Assembly: GCA_964370845.1 (NCBI GenBank)
Contig: CAYJLB010000013.1
Coordinates: 1-45,057, forward strand
DNA length: 45,057 bases
Reading direction: 5' to 3'
DNA from: CAYJLB01 sp964370845
GTDB lineage: Bacteria > Bacillota > Clostridia > Oscillospirales > Ruminococcaceae
A program made the position numbers and the translations under genes. Shown one piece after another: positions 34,169-41,862 of the stretch. Every line of letters starts with the position of its first letter. Within the stretch, counting starts at the first letter, position 1. Below the pieces are notes generated by a model. It made no database searches. It was not told the origin of the DNA and saw nothing but the letters and a program-made list of their open reading frames with translations.

Positions 34169-36790
34169 TTATAACATATCAATTAATTCTCGTAGAAAAA
34201 TTTTAGCTTCACTGTCGGAAAGCTCGTCAACATTAGTTTTCAGCAATTTTTCCCTCAAAGTTTTTTCTCCTATTTTTTCAAAGGAAATTTGACTTTTTTC
34301 TTTGTTTTCAGCAGATTTATTCAGGTTAATTGCGTGTTCATTTTCAAGTTGAATTAACAACTCATTTGCTCTTGAAATAATTTTCTTAGGAAGTCCTGCA
34401 AGTTTGGCAACTTCAATTCCATAACTTTCGTCCACTCCACCAGGAACAATTTTTCTAAGGAATTTTATTCCATTTTCTTTTTTTGCAACTGCAACACTAT
34501 AATTTTTAACGCCTTGAAACTTATCTTCAAGGTCAATTAATTCGTGATAATGGGTGGCAAATAAAGTTTTGCACCCTAAATTTTTGTTAGTTGCAATAAA
34601 TTCGCACACCGATTGGGCAATGGAAAGTCCATCAAAAGTAGAAGTTCCTCGTCCTACTTCGTCCAAAATAACAAGACTATTTTTAGTAGCATTTTTCACA
34701 ATGTCAGCTACTTCACTCATCTCTACCATAAAAGTAGACTGCCCAGCTGTAAGGTCATCTGATGCTCCTACCCTTGTGAAAATTTGGTCAACAACTGAAA
34801 TTCTCCCCGATTCGCAAGGGATAAATGAACCAATTTGCGCCATTAAAGTTATAAGTGCAATTTGCCTCATATATGTTGATTTACCTGACATATTTGGCCC
34901 TGTCAAAATAAGCATTTTATTGTGATTAAGGTCTAAATATGCATCATTTGGAACAAAAACATCTTCCCCTTCAAGCATTAATTCTACCACAGGATGTCGA
35001 CCGTTTTTTATCTCAATAATTCCGTCAATTGCAACATCAGGCTTCACATAATTATTGTTTACAGCAACATTTGCAAAAGAATTAAGCACGTCCACCAAAG
35101 CAACAGAAGTTGCAGTTTCAGACACTTTTACAAGCAAAGTTGCAATATAATCACGGATTTCAGTGAATATTTCACTTTCAAGATTAACAATTCTCTCACT
35201 AGCGCCGCTTATTGAATTTTCAGCAGTTTTAAGTTCATTTGTAATAAACCTTTCGCAATTAGCAAGAGTTTGCTTTCTAATATATGTATCAGGAACAAGG
35301 GAGTAATAAGATTTTGTAACCTCAATATAATAACCAAATACCCTATTGAAGCCAATTTTTAGGTTCTTTATACCCGTCTTTTCCCTTTCGTCATTTTCAA
35401 TTTTGTCAATAATGCCCTTACCATTTTTTACGATATGAGTTAGTTCGTCAAGTTCTTCATTAAAACCTTCTTTAATAACTCCGCCGTCCTTTAAACTTAC
35501 AGGAGGCTCGTCGATAATTGCATTTTCAATTAAGTTTGAAATTTCTTCAAGAGAGGAAATTTTTTCATTTGTCCCTTTCAAAAGTTTTGAGCTAAACAAA
35601 CTTAATATCTCTTTTAAATGTGGCAATTTCAATGCCGTTGTAGATAAAGCCTTTAAATCACGAGGATTTGCAGACTTATAAATAACTTTTGTCATCAATC
35701 GTTCAAGGTCATAAATTGACTTCAAACATTCAGTAATTTTCGCGTGTAAAATTGGGTTTGCGATAATTTCTTCCACAGCATTATGCCTATCAATAATTTT
35801 TGCAGGAGCAATCAAAGGTTGCTCAATAATATTTTTTAGCAATCTTTTTCCCATAGAAGTGTAAGTTTTGTCAAGAACCCATAAAAGGGTGCCTTTTTTC
35901 TCTTTATTCTGCAATTTCTCGCAAAGTTCAAGATTTCGCCTAGCAGTTAAACCTAGTTTCATAACAGTTTCAGTGTCATTAACTGAAATTTTTGTAAACC
36001 TATTTAAAGTGTTTCTTTGAGTTTCTCTAATATAGAAAAATAAGGAATAAACAGAAGATAAGTCCATAAATTCAGCGTCAAGTCCTATTTCCGATAAGTC
36101 TTCAGCGGAAAATTGGCTTAAAATAACGTCCAAATCCCCTTGTGAGTCAAATTCTTCATCTTCAAGCAAGGTGAGACTAGTTGCAAGCTGAGTTTTAATA
36201 AAAGTTGCAACATTTTTCATTGACAAAAGATCCTTGCTTATTAAAATTTCCACAGGAGAAAATCTCGATAATTCGGATATAATTTTGTCCTCAATAAATT
36301 TGTCCTCACCTTGGAAAAAGCAAACCTCACCAGTAGAAATGTCCGCAAAACACATGGAAAAGACATTACCTTTGCAATAAACAGAAGCAATGTAATTATT
36401 TGAAGTATCGTCGAGCAATGAAGTTTCCGTAATAGTTCCAGGTGTTACAACCTTTACAATATCACGAGCCACAATGCCTTTTACAGAAGCTGGGTCCTCC
36501 ATTTGCTCACAAATAGCGACTTTATACCCTTTTTCAAGCAATCTTTTAACATAATTCTCACTTGAATGAAAAGGGATACCACACATCGGAACTCTCTCCC
36601 CCAAACCGCAATCACGGCCAGTTAAAGTGAGCTCTAACTCTTTAGAAATGATTAAAGCATCATCAAAAAACATTTCATAAAAGTCACCAAGTCTAAAGAA
36701 AATTATATATGACATATTTTTTATTTTAATGTCATAATATTGCTTCATCATTGGGGACAATTTATCGTATGGTGCTTCTTTTAACTTCAA
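34169..36790 (-). CDS. mutS: DNA mismatch repair protein MutS
   Basis: 873 aa. Mismatch-binding domain near the N-terminus (FFRLGDFYEMF), lever/clamp domains, then an ABC-type ATPase with Walker A GPNMSGKSTYMRQ, signature region and Walker B LVILDEVGRGTSTFDG, followed by FATHYHEL. The start is TTG at 36790, nine bases after GAGGAG. It is followed by mutL. Confidence 0.97.
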   Translation of the reverse strand: MKLKEAPYDKLSPMMKQYYDIKIKNMSYIIFFRLGDFYEMFFDDALIISKELELTLTGRDCGLGERVPMCGIPFHSSENYVKRLLEKGYKVAICEQMEDPASVKGIVARDIVKVVTPGTITETSLLDDTSNNYIASVYCKGNVFSMCFADISTGEVCFFQGEDKFIEDKIISELSRFSPVEILISKDLLSMKNVATFIKTQLATSLTLLEDEEFDSQGDLDVILSQFSAEDLSEIGLDAEFMDLSSVYSLFFYIRETQRNTLNRFTKISVNDTETVMKLGLTARRNLELCEKLQNKEKKGTLLWVLDKTYTSMGKRLLKNIIEQPLIAPAKIIDRHNAVEEIIANPILHAKITECLKSIYDLERLMTKVIYKSANPRDLKALSTTALKLPHLKEILSLFSSKLLKGTNEKISSLEEISNLIENAIIDEPPVSLKDGGVIKEGFNEELDELTHIVKNGKGIIDKIENDEREKTGIKNLKIGFNRVFGYYIEVTKSYYSLVPDTYIRKQTLANCERFITNELKTAENSISGASERIVNLESEIFTEIRDYIATLLVKVSETATSVALVDVLNSFANVAVNNNYVKPDVAIDGIIEIKNGRHPVVELMLEGEDVFVPNDAYLDLNHNKMLILTGPNMSGKSTYMRQIALITLMAQIGSFIPCESGRISVVDQIFTRVGASDDLTAGQSTFMVEMSEVADIVKNATKNSLVILDEVGRGTSTFDGLSIAQSVCEFIATNKNLGCKTLFATHYHELIDLEDKFQGVKNYSVAVAKKENGIKFLRKIVPGGVDESYGIEVAKLAGLPKKIISRANELLIQLENEHAINLNKSAENKEKSQISFEKIGEKTLREKLLKTNVDELSDSEAKIFLRELIDML

Positions 36791-36826
36791 ATAAATACAC
36801 TCCTCTTTTTGTGAAAAAATAATAAA

Positions 36827-37243
36827 TTAGTTACAGCCTGTTGAACAAGAAGAACAGCTTCCACCACAAGAAGATGCTGGTTGTTCAGTTGGGCAAGTCA
36901 TTGGATCTTCGCCGTTTGCAGACATTGTAATAACCATATTAATTTGGTTTAACATGCTGTCCATAGCTTGTTTTGCGTTGTTAAAGCTAACCATATTTGG
37001 GTTAGTCATAATTTCACCGTACATAGCTTTAATTTCAGCGTTATATTCAGCAATTTTTTCTTGTGAACCATCAGGTTTAGACATTTCGCTATTTAAAGCA
37101 ACTCTCTTAAGGTTAAATTCACCAATTTTATTTTGTAATTCTTCATCAAGGTCGTTAGCAGCTTTTGAAGCGTGATAAGCTTTATATCTTTCGTCCTCTT
37201 GAATTAATACGCCAATTTCTCTTACTTTTGAAATAATATCCAT
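36827..37243 (-). CDS. YlbF/YmcA family protein, RicA-like, with Cys-rich tail
   Basis: 138 aa. The helical YlbF/YmcA domain covers about 1-108. The C-terminal 22 residues hold five Cys (117, 126, 130, 133, 137) in a CGGSCSSCSTGC pattern. In Bacillus, YmcA (RicA), YlbF and YaaT form a complex with iron-sulfur clusters that controls mRNA processing and development. The miaB-ymcA-mutS-mutL order of Bacillus is matched here (cotE missing), which supports a RicA orthologue. Met at 37243 is preferred (AAGAGG eight bases upstream). Confidence 0.82.
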   Translation of the reverse strand: MDIISKVREIGVLIQEDERYKAYHASKAANDLDEELQNKIGEFNLKRVALNSEMSKPDGSQEKIAEYNAEIKAMYGEIMTNPNMVSFNNAKQAMDSMLNQINMVITMSANGEDPMTCPTEQPASSCGGSCSSCSTGCN

Positions 37244-37273
37244 TTCAAATACCTCTTTCTTAAAAAACAATTT

Positions 37274-38668
37274 TTATTCGACAATCTCACCGAATAATGC
37301 CCAGTTAAAAGCATCGGTGATTTTTATATCAACAAATTTGCCTAGCAAATCTGATGTGCCCTTAAATTCAACAATGATGTTTTCATCACTTTTCCCTAGA
37401 ATAACTCCATCGTTTTTAGTTGAAATATCATCAACTAACACACGACATACTTTCCCTATAAATCTTGATAAATTCTTATGTGCAATCTCCCTTTGGAACA
37501 AAATAATTTCACGAAGCCATCTTCCCTTTTCATCATCGGAAATATTATCCTCAAATTCAGCAGCTTTTGTCCCTGTCCTCTTTGAGTAAACAAAGGTAAA
37601 TAAGTTATCAAATTTAACATATTCCAAAGCTTTCTTCGTGTCCTCAAGCTCCTCACGAGTTTCCGACGGAAAGCCAACGATTATATCAGATGAAAATGAA
37701 AAATCAGGATACTTACTTCTTGCATAATCAACTATTTTATAATAATCTTCAATAGTGTATTTTCTATTCATAAGCCCTAAAATCCTATTATTCCCAGCTT
37801 GGAATGGTAAATGTAAATGCTTGCAAATTTTGTTAGAATTAATGACTGTGTCAATTAAATCGTTGCTAGCATCTTTAGGGTGTGAGCTTACAAACCTTAT
37901 CCTAAAATCTCCCTCAATCTTGTCAATTTCACGAAGCAAAGATGGAAAACCATAGCTATAAGAGTTTACATTTTGCCCTAGAAGTGTAATTTCCTTAAAC
38001 CCTTCAGAAACTAACTGTTTTACCTCGGAAATAATATTTTCAGGGGCACGACTTTGTTCCCTTCCCCTTACATAAGGTACGATACAATATGTACAAAAGT
38101 TGTCACAACCATACATAATTGGCACTAACGCCTTAAAATTATCCTCACGCCTTACGTTAAAATCTTCCAAAATATCATGCTGTTTTTCACTCTTATCATA
38201 AACTGATTTGTGTTTTGTTAAATGTTCAAGGAAAATTTTTGGGAAATCATAATAAGAAATAGTTCCAAAAACTAAGTCAACAAAGGGATAAGAGCCTTTA
38301 ATTTTGCTAATAACTTCCTCTTGTTGAGTCATACAGCCACCAATTGCAACTATTAAATTAGGGTTTTTCATTTTCAAATGAGAAAGCTCACCAATATATC
38401 CGTAAACTTTATTTTGCGCATTTTCACGGATTGCACAGGTGTTAAAAATTATACAGTCAGCTAAGTTTACATCATTTGTATATTGATAACCCATTTTGAG
38501 CATCAATCCCATAAGCTTTTCGCTATCAGAAAAGTTTTGTTGACAGCCAAAAGTTTGAATATAAGCAAGTGGCAAATTATCAATTCTGTCTTTCAATACA
38601 ATTTCCCTTATTTTAGCAATATTTTCATCGCTATTTAAATTATTAAAGTTTTCGATAATAATCCCCAC
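37274..38668 (-). CDS. miaB: tRNA-2-methylthio-N6-dimethylallyladenosine synthase MiaB
   Basis: 464 aa radical-SAM methylthiotransferase. The N-terminal UPF0004 domain has its three cluster cysteines (Cys42 in TFGCQQN, Cys78 in NTCAIRE, Cys112 in GGCM). The radical SAM CxxxCxxC is Cys188/192/195 (YGCDNFCTYCIVPYVRGREQSR), and a TRAM domain closes the C-terminus. It thiomethylates the base modified by MiaA. The start is uncertain: GTG at 38668 is used but the ribosome site is weak. It heads the long minus-strand gene run. Confidence 0.95.
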   Translation of the reverse strand: MGIIIENFNNLNSDENIAKIREIVLKDRIDNLPLAYIQTFGCQQNFSDSEKLMGLMLKMGYQYTNDVNLADCIIFNTCAIRENAQNKVYGYIGELSHLKMKNPNLIVAIGGCMTQQEEVISKIKGSYPFVDLVFGTISYYDFPKIFLEHLTKHKSVYDKSEKQHDILEDFNVRREDNFKALVPIMYGCDNFCTYCIVPYVRGREQSRAPENIISEVKQLVSEGFKEITLLGQNVNSYSYGFPSLLREIDKIEGDFRIRFVSSHPKDASNDLIDTVINSNKICKHLHLPFQAGNNRILGLMNRKYTIEDYYKIVDYARSKYPDFSFSSDIIVGFPSETREELEDTKKALEYVKFDNLFTFVYSKRTGTKAAEFEDNISDDEKGRWLREIILFQREIAHKNLSRFIGKVCRVLVDDISTKNDGVILGKSDENIIVEFKGTSDLLGKFVDIKITDAFNWALFGEIVE

Positions 38669-38706
38669 TTTCTATCATAAAAATAATTTGTTCATAATTA
38701 AATTAT

Positions 38707-38735
38707 ATTATATCATATATTAATATTTTTTTCAA
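38707..38735 (-). promoter_or_regulatory. Promoter of the miaB-led gene run
   Basis: Minus strand TTGAAA (38735-38730), 17-base spacer, TATAAT (38712-38707), about 40 bases before miaB. It is the only near-consensus promoter noted upstream of the 15-gene series. Confidence 0.7.
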
Positions 38736-38831
38736 CTTTTTTTATTAAAAAAAACTAAATATATTAAGTTAAAGTAAAAAATCAATTAGCAAAAAATTAA
38801 TATTTTGTTACAAAAAACATTTGATAATATA

Positions 38832-38860
38832 TTGACAAATCATAAAATATAGTATATAAT
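38832..38860 (+). promoter_or_regulatory. Promoter of the SAM riboswitch/metK transcript
   Basis: TTGACA (38832-38837), 17 bases, TATAAT (38855-38860), all consensus. The gene-free stretch 38669-39099 holds two divergent promoters, the riboswitch and its terminator. Confidence 0.85.
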
Positions 38861-38880
38861 GTTTAAGTAAAATTTAATAT

Positions 38881-38994
38881 CTTATCAAGAGTGGCTGAGG
38901 AACTGGTCCTATGAAGCCCGGCAACCTAACTAAATTTCGTTTTAAATTTGGAAAAAGGTGCCAATTCCAGCGGTGTATTCCGAAAGATGAGAAT
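38881..38994 (+). ncRNA. SAM-I (S-box) riboswitch aptamer
   Basis: Signature S-box elements appear in order: CTTATCAAGAG, GGCTGAGG-AACTGG, CCTATGAAGCCCGGCAACC, GGTGCCAATTCC-GCGG and AAAGATGAGA, closing the four-way junction. It binds S-adenosylmethionine and lies in the leader of metK, the SAM synthetase gene, giving feedback control. Visible by sequence consensus; covariance scoring would confirm. Confidence 0.95.
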
Positions 38995-39013
38995 TTATAT
39001 AAAGATTATAAAT

Positions 39014-39044
39014 CAGCTCTTTTTTGGAAGTGCTGTTTTTTTAT
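39014..39044 (+). terminator. Riboswitch expression-platform terminator
   Basis: CAGCTCTT (39014-39021) pairs with AAGTGCTG (39028-39035), with one internal mismatch, and is followed by seven T residues before the metK ribosome site. Confidence 0.7.
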
Positions 39045-39099
39045 TTTACATATTCATACAAACATATATTTTAATTTTAAAGAAAAGGAATGATTTTTT

Positions 39100-40272
39100 A
39101 TGGCAAAATATCTATTTACATCAGAATCAGTTACTGAAGGGCATCCAGATAAAATCTGTGACCAAATTTCTGACGCAGTTTTAGATGAACTACTAAGACA
39201 AGACCCTATGAGCCGTGTTGCTTGTGAAACTTGCTGTACTACAGGTATGGTTTTATGTATGGGGGAAATTACTACTAAAGCAATTATTGATATTCAATCA
39301 ATTGTTCGTGATGTTGTTATCGACATCGGTTATGATAGAGCTAAATATGGCTTTGATGGACACACTTGTGCTGTTATGACAACACTTGACAAACAATCTG
39401 CTGACATTGCAATGGGCGTTGACAATGCACTTGAAGGACGTGAAGAAAACAAGTTTGACATCGGTGCTGGCGACCAAGGTATGATGTTTGGTTTTGCTTG
39501 TGATGAAACTGAAGAATTAATGCCAATGCCTATCTCTCTTGCTCAAAAACTTGCAAGAAAATTAACTGAAGTTAGAAAAAATGGAACTCTTGCATACCTT
39601 CGTCCTGACGGAAAAACTCAAGTTACAATCGAGTATGTTGACGGAGTTCCAAGTAGAGTTGATACTATCGTTGTTTCTTCACAACACGACGAAAAAATTA
39701 CTCTTGAACAAATTCGTGAGGATATTATTAGAGAAGTTATTAAACCAATTATCCCTGCAAAATTCCTTGACGATGAAACTAAATACTTTGTAAACCCAAC
39801 TGGAAGATTTGTTATCGGTGGACCTCAAGGTGATAGCGGACTTACTGGTAGAAAAATCATTGTTGACACTTACGGTGGTTACGGTAGACATGGTGGAGGT
39901 GCTTTCTCAGGAAAAGACCCTACTAAAGTTGACAGAAGTGCGGCGTACGCTTGTAGATATGTTGCCAAAAACATTGTTGCTGCAAAACTTGCTAAAAAGT
40001 GTGAAGTTGAAATCGCTTATGCAATTGGTGTAGCTCACCCAGTTTCAATCTTTGTAGATACTTTTGGCACTGGTGTTGTTTCAAACAAAAAATTATCAAA
40101 AGCGGTACAAAAAGTATTTGACCTTCGCCCAGCAGCTATTATTGAAGCATTAGACCTAAGAAAACCTCAATATAGACAACTTGCAGCTTACGGACATATG
40201 GGACGTGAAGATTTGGACGTTGCTTGGGAAAAAACTGATAAAGTAGAAGCTTTACTAGAAGCATTAAAATAA
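39100..40272 (+). CDS. metK: S-adenosylmethionine synthetase
   Basis: 390 aa. It makes SAM from methionine and ATP. Conserved motifs are GHPDKICDQISDAVLD (14-29), GAGDQGMMFGFA and GGAFSGKDPTKVDRSAAY. AAAGAAAAGGA precedes the ATG. It is expressed from a consensus promoter through a SAM-I riboswitch and has its own terminator, so it is monocistronic. Confidence 0.98.
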   Translation: MAKYLFTSESVTEGHPDKICDQISDAVLDELLRQDPMSRVACETCCTTGMVLCMGEITTKAIIDIQSIVRDVVIDIGYDRAKYGFDGHTCAVMTTLDKQSADIAMGVDNALEGREENKFDIGAGDQGMMFGFACDETEELMPMPISLAQKLARKLTEVRKNGTLAYLRPDGKTQVTIEYVDGVPSRVDTIVVSSQHDEKITLEQIREDIIREVIKPIIPAKFLDDETKYFVNPTGRFVIGGPQGDSGLTGRKIIVDTYGGYGRHGGGAFSGKDPTKVDRSAAYACRYVAKNIVAAKLAKKCEVEIAYAIGVAHPVSIFVDTFGTGVVSNKKLSKAVQKVFDLRPAAIIEALDLRKPQYRQLAAYGHMGREDLDVAWEKTDKVEALLEALK

Positions 40273-40278
40273 TTTTTA

Positions 40279-40312
40279 CATAAAAAGGATTGATTTTTTC
40301 AGTCCTTTTTAT
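40279..40312 (+). terminator. Intrinsic terminator after metK
   Basis: AAAAAGGATTGA and TCAGTCCTTTTT arms around a short T-rich loop. Confidence 0.75.
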
Positions 40313-40327
40313 TATAATAATGGAAAA

Positions 40328-40918
40328 TTGAGAGGATTGATTAAAATTAATAAAATTAAACTGCTTTTTGATTTATTTATAACTTTTGCAAAAGTGGGAG
40401 TTGTGACTTTTGGTGGCGGTTATGCAATGCTTCCTATTTTACAACGTGAAGTTGCTGCAAAGAAAAAGTGGACAACAGAAGAAGAATTGACTGATTATTA
40501 CGCAATCGGGCAATGTACTCCTGGAATAATTGCTGTAAACACTGCAACTTTTGTTGGATATAAAAATGCTGGAATTCTTGGAGGAATTTTCGCTACTTTA
40601 GGACTTGCCTTCCCTTCCATTGTAATTATCGAAATTATTGCAGCTTTTATTACGAATTTCACCGATAATCCAATGGTTGGACACGCTTTTGCGGGGATAA
40701 GAGTTGCGGTTTGTTCCCTAGTTTTAATTGCAGTTTTAAAGCTTGCAAAATCTGCTATCAAAAATAAAATCACAGGGATTATTTTCGCTTTAGTGCTAGT
40801 AATTTCCTTGTTGACAAATATTTCACCTGTAATTTTAGTAGTAATTTCAGGAATTGTTGGAATGATTTTTTTCACAGAAAAGAAAAAAGATGATGAAAAT
40901 AATAAGGGGGAAAAATAA
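40328..40918 (+). CDS. Chromate transporter (ChrA half), first subunit
   Basis: 196 aa polytopic membrane protein with the ChrA half motif TFGGGYAMLPILQREV and IGQCTPGIIAVNTATFVGY. Split short-chain ChrA proteins work as pairs; in anaerobes the true substrate may not be chromate. The start is uncertain: TTG at 40328 is the longest, but AGAGG at 40330-40334 suggests initiation slightly downstream. Its stop directly abuts the second gene. Confidence 0.88.
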   Translation: MRGLIKINKIKLLFDLFITFAKVGVVTFGGGYAMLPILQREVAAKKKWTTEEELTDYYAIGQCTPGIIAVNTATFVGYKNAGILGGIFATLGLAFPSIVIIEIIAAFITNFTDNPMVGHAFAGIRVAVCSLVLIAVLKLAKSAIKNKITGIIFALVLVISLLTNISPVILVVISGIVGMIFFTEKKKDDENNKGEK

Positions 40919-41494
40919 TTGGAACTTTTATTATTATACGCAGAATTTGCACTTATTGGCTTGTTTGCTATAGGTGGAGGGCTTGCAACTCTCCCCTTTT
41001 TAGAAGATTTAGGACAACGTACAGGCTGGTTTACTCCAGAGCTTCTGTCCGATATGTTTGCAGTATCTGAGGTTACTCCAGGAGCAATCGGACTTAACAT
41101 GGCGACTTACGTTGGTTTTAATGTGAGCGGAATTTTAGGTGGAATTGTGGCAACTCTTGGTCTTATGACACCGTCAATTATTATAATTTTGACAATTGCA
41201 CATTTTCTTCAAAAGTTCAAAAATAATCGTTTTGTAAAATCAACTTTTGTAGGACTAAGACCGGCTTCCACAGCCTTGATTGCAGTTGCATTAGTGAGCA
41301 TAATTCAAATAACTTTCGGATTGCCAGAGCTTACAGAAATTACTTCTGAAGCTTTATCAGCAGTGCTTACTTGGAAAAATTTAGTAGCTTTATTATTAGC
41401 AGCGTTAATATTTATCTTATTAAAAAAGACAAAACTTCACCCAGTAATTTTTATAGCAATTTCCGCAGTAATAGGAATTTTATTAAAACTTTAG
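40919..41494 (+). CDS. Chromate transporter (ChrA half), second subunit
   Basis: 191 aa, paralogous to the preceding gene, with IGGGLATLPFLEDL and VSEVTPGAIGLNMATYVGF. The TTG start follows AAGGGGG by eight bases and begins immediately after the stop of the first half. Together they would make the inverted-repeat channel. Its TAG stop shares its last base with the first repeat unit downstream. Confidence 0.9.
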   Translation: MELLLLYAEFALIGLFAIGGGLATLPFLEDLGQRTGWFTPELLSDMFAVSEVTPGAIGLNMATYVGFNVSGILGGIVATLGLMTPSIIIILTIAHFLQKFKNNRFVKSTFVGLRPASTALIAVALVSIIQITFGLPELTEITSEALSAVLTWKNLVALLLAALIFILLKKTKLHPVIFIAISAVIGILLKL

Positions 41495-41790
41495 CAACGT
41501 GACGTTGCATCCACTCCCGCACTATACAAAGTGCAATAATGAAATTATGTTCTGCGAGGTTATAAGTTGGTAAAAATAAATTTTATAACGTGACGCTTGA
41601 CCCACTCCCGACGGGGAAACCCCGTTGTTATTCCCACGTTTTTACGCTGTCTAATAGGAAAATTTCTGCCCGCGAGGGCAACATGACGTTGCATCCACCC
41701 CCGCACTATACAAAGTATAAATCGAAATTACGTTTCTGCGAGGTTATAGGTAGCAATAAATTAACTTTGACAGTGTGACGTTGGATCAAT
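41494..41790. repeat. Second locus of the hairpin repeat family, degenerate units
   Basis: Related units: 41494-41559 and 41678-41743 (66 bases each) start with GCAACRTGACGTTGCATCC and end with TCTGCGAGG. Between them, 41560-41677 begins TTATAA, carries a diverged core (AACGTGACGCTTGACCC) and contains a 6-bp GC hairpin (ACGGGG/CCCCGT, 41611-41625). A final partial unit follows from 41744 (GTGTGACGTTGGATC). Internal segments differ from the 9.5 kb locus but keep CCCGCACT and CTGCGAGG. The gene-free stretch 41495-41862 holds only these units and a terminator. Confidence 0.88.
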
Positions 41791-41814
41791 TTTTTATAAT
41801 ATTTTCTCACAATA

Positions 41815-41855
41815 AAAAAGTATCTGAAACTTAAATTCGTTTCAGATACTTTTAT
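41815..41855. terminator. Intrinsic terminator at the end of the carB-dapF frame
   Basis: AAAAAGTATCTGAAAC (41815-41830) pairs with GTTTCAGATACTTTT (41839-41853), with an eight-base loop; usable in both directions. Confidence 0.88.
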
Positions 41856-41862
41856 TATTTTG

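Noticed and set aside
40498..41100. 200-aa minus-strand open frame
   Set aside because: It is antisense to the two chromate transporter genes, has Lys/Pro/Ile-rich shadow composition and no ribosome site.
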